From Nocardia albiluteola (lineage in GTDB: Bacteria; Actinomycetota; Actinomycetes; Mycobacteriales; Mycobacteriaceae), in the NCBI RefSeq assembly GCF_018860155.1, contig NZ_JAHKNI010000029.1, forward strand, positions 1-64,000: a stretch of DNA of 64,000 nucleotides. The letters run 5' to 3'. The notes beneath the pieces are model-generated. The model saw only the letters and a list, made by a program, of their open reading frames with translations. It was not told the DNA's origin and did no database searches. This document shows, in pieces, positions 59,479 to 64,000 of this stretch. The first letter of the stretch is position 1. Every line of letters begins with the position of its first letter. Both the position numbers and the translations under genes were made by a program.

Positions 59479-60922
59479 GAGCGAGGGTGTAGATGTCCAG
59501 GATCCAGAATGTCAGCGGCCCGATCGCGCAGATGAGCAAGTACTCGAACCATTCGCCGGCGCGCTGTAGCAGCGGCGAGATCTCGAGGTGCGGCCCGGCG
59601 ACGCCGATCAGCAGGGTCAGCGCCACCAGCGCCAGCAGCACCACCGCACCTGGCAGCGCCGCACCGTGGAGGCCGCCGCCGAGCAAGAGCGCCGGCGCGG
59701 CGAGCGTCGTGCAGCCGCCCAGTACCAGCGCCGTGGCCTGAGTGAGGTCGGCGAACCCGCGCCCGCGCCGGGCCAGCACAATGCCCACCGCGAATGCCAG
59801 TGCCACCGCCTGCCACCGATGTCCGGCGGCTTCGGCGACCGTGACGATGGTCCCGGCGACAGCGACCAGCACGATGCCCAGGACGATGCCGGTCTGATAG
59901 GCGTTGGCGAGGTTCGCGCGCCGCCCCAGCCCGGCCGCCGAGGGGATCGAGGTGGCGCCGATCGCGCCGATGCCCTCGACGGTGGGACGGGGTTCGTGAT
60001 CGCGCGGGTCGATGGCGCCGCCCGCGGTCGGCACCGGTGGCACCGGTAGCCGCGCGGCCCACACCGCGATGCGTGGGGCGAACGTAATACCCAGCAGCGC
60101 GAGGGCGGCCGCGGACACCGCGGCCTTCGCCGGTGCGGCGCCCGCCAGCGTCATCACGGCGGCGGCGCCGCTGGTAAACGTCGCGGCGGTGACAACGGCG
60201 GAGAACATCGCCGGGCCGGTGCCCACGACCCGCAGCGTCAGCACCGCCAGCAGCAGCACGACCGCGGCGCCCAGCAGCAGATGTGGCGCGCCGAGCGGGC
60301 CGGGTACCAGCGCGGCAGCCCCGCTGCCCATGAACAGCAGTCCGATCAGCGACAGCGCGGTGGCGGGTTGTGCCGCGGCGTACATCCGGGCCACGACGGT
60401 GGCCACCACCAGGGCCAGCAGTCCGGCGCCGAGCCCGGTGCCACCGGCGACCAAGCCCTGGCCGTGCGTCTTCGCGATCAGCAGCAGCAGGCAGACGCCG
60501 AGGCCGGCGAACAGGGCGCCGATCATGCCCGTGCGGGCCGCGGACACGGAAGTCCAACCGCGGAAGGAACTTTCGGTGAGGCGAGCGACGGCGTCGATGA
60601 CGTCGTCGAACAGCGCGGGGGCGTCGATCGCGTCGTCGGTGCGCAGCACCAACAGTTCACCGTCGTAGATCTCGGCCTCTGTCAGGGTGCGCGTGGCATC
60701 GATGGCGCTTTGGCCCAGCCGGGACAACGTCCAGCGCTGCGCGGTGAGCACGCCGTCGTCGTGCTCGTTCAGATTCGGATTGCGCGAGTTGATGAGCTCG
60801 ACGACATCGGGGATGAAGGTGGCGATCGGGACGGTGGTGGGCAGCACCATATCCACTTGAGTATTGCCGCCGATCACAGAGACCCTGCACAGCTGCGGCT
60901 CGGAAGTCGATGATTCGATCAC
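59468..60922 (-). CDS. eccD: Type VII secretion membrane protein EccD
   Basis: 484 residues, GTG start at 60922 with AGGAG upstream. The N-terminal 90 residues form the ubiquitin-like (YukD) domain: CRVSVIGGNTQVDMVLPTTV and LTEAEIYDGELLVL. Then come about eleven membrane segments, the usual EccD channel pattern. The stop overlaps the start of mycP, so translation is coupled. Confidence 0.94.
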   Translation of the reverse strand: MIESSTSEPQLCRVSVIGGNTQVDMVLPTTVPIATFIPDVVELINSRNPNLNEHDDGVLTAQRWTLSRLGQSAIDATRTLTEAEIYDGELLVLRTDDAIDAPALFDDVIDAVARLTESSFRGWTSVSAARTGMIGALFAGLGVCLLLLIAKTHGQGLVAGGTGLGAGLLALVVATVVARMYAAAQPATALSLIGLLFMGSGAAALVPGPLGAPHLLLGAAVVLLLAVLTLRVVGTGPAMFSAVVTAATFTSGAAAVMTLAGAAPAKAAVSAAALALLGITFAPRIAVWAARLPVPPVPTAGGAIDPRDHEPRPTVEGIGAIGATSIPSAAGLGRRANLANAYQTGIVLGIVLVAVAGTIVTVAEAAGHRWQAVALAFAVGIVLARRGRGFADLTQATALVLGGCTTLAAPALLLGGGLHGAALPGAVVLLALVALTLLIGVAGPHLEISPLLQRAGEWFEYLLICAIGPLTFWILDIYTLARNG

Positions 60923-60982
60923 TGTATTGCTCCTGCATGCGTCCGCGTGCGGTTGAGAAGGCTCACGTCGTTTACCGCGAAT

Positions 60983-62398
60983 TCACCGAGCGGGGCCATC
61001 GACGGGAACGGTGTCGCGGGCGACCAGCGCCGAGTGCCGGTCCAGCATGGGGCCGGACGGAAGCTGATCGATGATCTGCCAGGGCGCGAGTTTCGGCGGG
61101 GACAGTCCCAGCACGGTCGCGGTGGCCGCGTCGGGTATGCCGAATCGCACCCCGGTGTCGGTGATGTAGTACAGCCCATCGCGACGCGTACTGTCCGGTT
61201 CGACCCCGGTGACCTGGACGAACTCACCGGTGGACGGCGGAACGAACGCGGCATCGGCCATGGCGCCCTTGCCGCCGCCGACCAGGTGCAGCGGTTGTGC
61301 GCCGTCGGGCAAGGGCAGCTGCGTGCCGATCAGCACCCGCAGCTGCGCCGCTGGATCGTGAGGTCCGCGCGCCCAGGCCGCGCAGGCGATCGGCGCGGCA
61401 TCCGCGGAGACGATGGTGGGGCGCTGGTCGGGGAACTGGTCGATCGGCAGGGTGTGCACCACCGGTATGCCGCGGATGGCGTCGGGGGCGACCCGCGTCA
61501 TCTCGTTGCGCCCCATCGAATTCGCGGTGCGCAGCACCTCCGCGGTGAAGGGGGACACGGTCTGGATGCCGTCGGCGAGCGCGACGTACAGCGTGGCCGA
61601 GCCGGGCTCTGCTCCTTCGACCGAGATCACCGTGCCGACGGGCGCGCTACGCACCGCGCTGGGCGCACCGGCGTTCGGGATTGCCGGCACCGCCAGATCG
61701 GGCGCCGGCACGGTCGCGTTCAGCAGGCCGGTCCCCATCGGTCGCGGGGCTGTCCCGCGTAGATGCAGCGCGGATTCGATTGCCGCATTGGCGGTATCGA
61801 CCCGGGCGTGCCTGCCGTCGTAGACCAGATAGCTGGCGCCGCCCTGGGTGGCCAGCAGCGCCTCACCCGCCGTGGCCCGGCGGAGTTGCGGGCCGAGTTG
61901 CGGATTGCCGTCCAGCACAGTGGCGGTCAGCCCGGAGCCGGCATCGTCGCACAGGGTCCACGCGGACCGGTCGCTCGACGGGCCGGGCAGGGTGGCCGGG
62001 GCGCCGGGTATGCCGAGCAGCGAACCACGCGGTATATCGGAGAGTTTGGTTTCCGCGACCGACGCGGGCGCGGCACCGCTGCCCGCGACCAGGCGCGCCG
62101 AGGCCAGATTCAGCACCGGGTGCAGCGTCTTGTCCACCATCACGTACAGCGCGCCGCTGTCCGAATCCATGATGATCCTGGAGTCGCCCACCTGCCCCTG
62201 GGGATGCAGGAACCCCAGCACCGCGCAGCCGCCCGCGACGAGCACGGCCAGCACGAATCCGGTGATCCACGACCGGCATTGGATACGCATCGGATCGTGC
62301 AACATGCGCACATCGCGACGCACCAATGCATGATCGAAACGCTGTAACAGGAATAGATACCCATTGACCTGTGCCTTGGTCGTCAACTGTGCGGGCAA
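60983..62398 (-). CDS. eccB: Type VII secretion protein EccB
   Basis: 471 residues from TTG 62398. The family N-terminus PAQLTTKAQVNGYLFLLQRF and ALVRRDVRMLHDPMR precedes one membrane segment (WITGFVLAVLVAGGCAVLGF) and a long extracytoplasmic part with repeats (GGASYLVYDGRHARVD, GLYYITDTGVRFGIPD). The start is chosen from AAGGAGG placed five bases before TTG, and because EccB proteins normally begin with this Pro-Ala-Gln-Leu. The GTG at 62431 would add 11 residues and bury the ribosome site inside the gene. Confidence 0.92.
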   Translation of the reverse strand: MPAQLTTKAQVNGYLFLLQRFDHALVRRDVRMLHDPMRIQCRSWITGFVLAVLVAGGCAVLGFLHPQGQVGDSRIIMDSDSGALYVMVDKTLHPVLNLASARLVAGSGAAPASVAETKLSDIPRGSLLGIPGAPATLPGPSSDRSAWTLCDDAGSGLTATVLDGNPQLGPQLRRATAGEALLATQGGASYLVYDGRHARVDTANAAIESALHLRGTAPRPMGTGLLNATVPAPDLAVPAIPNAGAPSAVRSAPVGTVISVEGAEPGSATLYVALADGIQTVSPFTAEVLRTANSMGRNEMTRVAPDAIRGIPVVHTLPIDQFPDQRPTIVSADAAPIACAAWARGPHDPAAQLRVLIGTQLPLPDGAQPLHLVGGGKGAMADAAFVPPSTGEFVQVTGVEPDSTRRDGLYYITDTGVRFGIPDAATATVLGLSPPKLAPWQIIDQLPSGPMLDRHSALVARDTVPVDGPAR

Positions 62399-62496
62399 TT
62401 GCACCTCCTTCACCAATGCCTGAGAACTCACGAAATCCGCGAGCGTATGAGAGGCTACCGTATTGCGGGGGTGAGTGCCGATGGGAGATATGCCGA

Positions 62497-64000
62497 ATGA
62501 GTAACGTCGCCGCCGTGCCGTCGCGTGCCGGGCAGGAAATGGTGAGCCTTCCGGAAAGCGGGAACGAGGTCATACCCGAAGTGGATATTCCACAATCCCC
62601 GGTGAACTCGGAGATTCCCCAGCTGGGGGGCGGTAGGCGTGGGCCGTTCGACCGATTTCCGTTGACGGAGGTGCTGCCGTCCGCGCTTACCGGTGCGGTC
62701 GCGGGAACGGCCACCGTAGCCCTTCATACACCGCTTTGGGCGACCCTCGGAATCGGTTTCGGAATTGCGGTTGTCGGCGTCATCCGGATTAACGAAAGAA
62801 ATATTTGGCGAACTCTGAAAATGCGGGCCGCGCTGCGGTTGCGGAGTCGTCGCGACGGTGATAATGCCGGGTCGGCCGAGCCGTTCGACGTGCCGGTGCC
62901 GGACGCGGCCGGCGAGCGCTGCGGCATGCGCTGGGACGGCCGCCACCTGCTCACGATGCTGCGGGTCGAGCGCGCGAACGTGGCGCCGACCCTGTTGCGC
63001 CCGAGGGAGATTCGCACCGGCGATGCGGTGTCGCTGGCCGAGGTGGCGCGCTGCCTGTCGCAGTTCGACATCCGCCTCGCCGCGATCGATGTGGTCACCC
63101 TGGGCGTGCGCACCCGGGGCGAGCACGAGGTGGTGCGGCTCTACGAGCGGCTACTGGGCCCGCTGCCCGCGTCCACCTCGCGCACGGTCTGCCTGGTGCT
63201 GCGCTTCGATCCGGTGGCCAACGTGGAGGCGATCCAGAACCGCGGCGGCGGGCACGAGGGCACCCTGCGCACGGCGCTGGTCGCCACCCGGAGGGTGGCG
63301 AGCCGCCTGGCAACGCGCGGGGTGCGGGTGCGGATGCTGACCGCGGCCGAACTCGCCGCCGCCGAGGCCGAGATGCTGCACGGCGCCGCGCCCGGCGACT
63401 GGACCGAGCGGTGGCATGCGGTGCGGCACGGCGAGATCGAGCTGACCGGGTACGCGGTACGCCCACATCGGCTCAATTCCGAAGTGCTGGCGGGCATCTG
63501 GTCGCTGCCCGGGATGTCGACGCTGCTGCGTCTACGGTTGACCCCGGTACCCGGCTCGCGGACGCCGGAAGGGGACGGTGGCGAGGTGTCGGTGAGTGCA
63601 CTGGTACGCCACGACACCCGCGCCGGCGGGCTCGGCGCGGATCGAAAGGTGGTGCGAGAGCTGGGATTGCGGCCGCTGGCCGGGCTGCAGCGGCGGGTAC
63701 TGCTGGAGAGCGGATCGCTCGCGCCGGTCGGCGCCGCGTCCGGCCCGCCCGCCGCGCTGGCCGGGCTGGCGGTGCCCGCCGGTGACTGCGGGCAGGTGAT
63801 CGGCGCGACCGAGGACGGCTTCGGTGTCGCGGTGCCGCTGTTCGGGCCGACGGTGCGGACGGTGGAGATCGTGGGCAGCCTGCACCTGGTCCAGCAGATG
63901 ATCCTGCGCGCGGTCGCGGTCGGCGGGCGGGCTATCGTGCACACCGGGCGCGCGCAGGCGTGGATGCAGCTGGCCGCCATGGTCGACCGGCCCGAGGTGC
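62497..64000 (+). CDS. eccE: Type VII secretion protein EccE, partial (runs off the right edge)
   Basis: At least 501 residues, open to the window end. ATG 62497 has GGGAG about ten bases upstream. A polar N-terminus of about 60 residues is followed by two membrane segments (ALTGAVAGTATVALHT and WATLGIGFGIAVVGVI) near 70-105. Then come CGMRWDGRHLLTMLRVE near 150 and LAAIDVVTLGVRTRG, typical of EccE. It is divergent from eccB across 98 bases, where a shared promoter should lie. Confidence 0.88.
   Translation, partial: MSNVAAVPSRAGQEMVSLPESGNEVIPEVDIPQSPVNSEIPQLGGGRRGPFDRFPLTEVLPSALTGAVAGTATVALHTPLWATLGIGFGIAVVGVIRINERNIWRTLKMRAALRLRSRRDGDNAGSAEPFDVPVPDAAGERCGMRWDGRHLLTMLRVERANVAPTLLRPREIRTGDAVSLAEVARCLSQFDIRLAAIDVVTLGVRTRGEHEVVRLYERLLGPLPASTSRTVCLVLRFDPVANVEAIQNRGGGHEGTLRTALVATRRVASRLATRGVRVRMLTAAELAAAEAEMLHGAAPGDWTERWHAVRHGEIELTGYAVRPHRLNSEVLAGIWSLPGMSTLLRLRLTPVPGSRTPEGDGGEVSVSALVRHDTRAGGLGADRKVVRELGLRPLAGLQRRVLLESGSLAPVGAASGPPAALAGLAVPAGDCGQVIGATEDGFGVAVPLFGPTVRTVEIVGSLHLVQQMILRAVAVGGRAIVHTGRAQAWMQLAAMVDRPEV

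Overview
The window looks like chromosomal DNA of a high-GC actinomycete, most probably Nocardia or a close relative. The evidence is the GC-rich codon use, a mycobacterial/nocardial type VII secretion (ESX) locus, lipoproteins with actinobacterial lipoboxes, FCD-type GntR, TetR and MarR regulators, several DUF5994-like genes, and a coding-compatible repeat that reads out as Ser-Glu-Arg-Ser-Glu-Arg. Species assignment is inference.

Layout. 1-3 kb: the 5' part of a large TetR-like gene running off the left edge, divergent from an acyl-CoA carboxylase carboxyltransferase gene. 3.1-13.2 kb: a divergon that fits the non-phosphorylating L-fucose (or similar 6-deoxy-hexose) pathway: GntR regulator, lactonase, aldose dehydrogenase, 2-keto-3-deoxy-aldonate dehydrogenase, mutarotase and FAH-type diketo-acid hydrolase on the minus strand; sugar porter, LutABC lactate oxidation and an enolase-superfamily sugar-acid dehydratase on the plus strand. 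A perfect 16-bp palindrome lies between the arms. 13.2-25 kb is a patchy accessory stretch: an IS1634-type remnant, an esterase/MarR pair, a beta-propeller lipoprotein, a truncated Mrr-like nuclease, a ribbon-helix-helix regulator, a drug exporter, a TetR gene, and whole and broken DUF5994-like genes.

25-39 kb is the most interesting part. Two FCD-family GntR genes and three copies of a CTTGYATRCAAG-type palindrome frame two gene sets. The first is SDR dehydrogenase, FAH hydrolase, APH-fold kinase and an enolase paralogue with altered catalytic residues. The second is a sugar ABC transporter, RraA-like protein, SMP-30 lactonase, aldose-epimerase-like protein, SDR and mannonate dehydratase. 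Together they suggest that an aldohexose or aldonate is converted to a 2,4-diketo-3-deoxy-hexonate and hydrolysed to pyruvate plus glycerate, and that the glycerate is phosphorylated and dehydrated to PEP by the kinase and enolase-like protein. This would be the hydroxymethyl counterpart of the fucose route at 3-13 kb, where the second product is lactate.

39-48 kb: NmrA-like reductase, a DapB-like dehydrogenase with a carboxymuconolactone-decarboxylase-like partner behind a KstR2-like palindrome, scars of two IS elements, a lower-GC membrane protein, a stand-alone sensor domain, a small secreted protein, and a two-component system whose gene junction contains a dispersed-repeat-like sequence. 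48-52.4 kb: a polar amino acid ABC transporter operon ending in an unusual fusion of a class V aminotransferase to a YheO-type PAS/HTH regulator. 52.4-53.7 kb: a PAS-GGDEF protein. 53.9-64 kb: ESX core genes eccC, mycP, eccD and eccB on the minus strand and eccE divergent, running off the right edge. mycP begins with a perfect 42-bp tandem duplication that copies its own start codon. No rRNA, tRNA or CRISPR array was seen.
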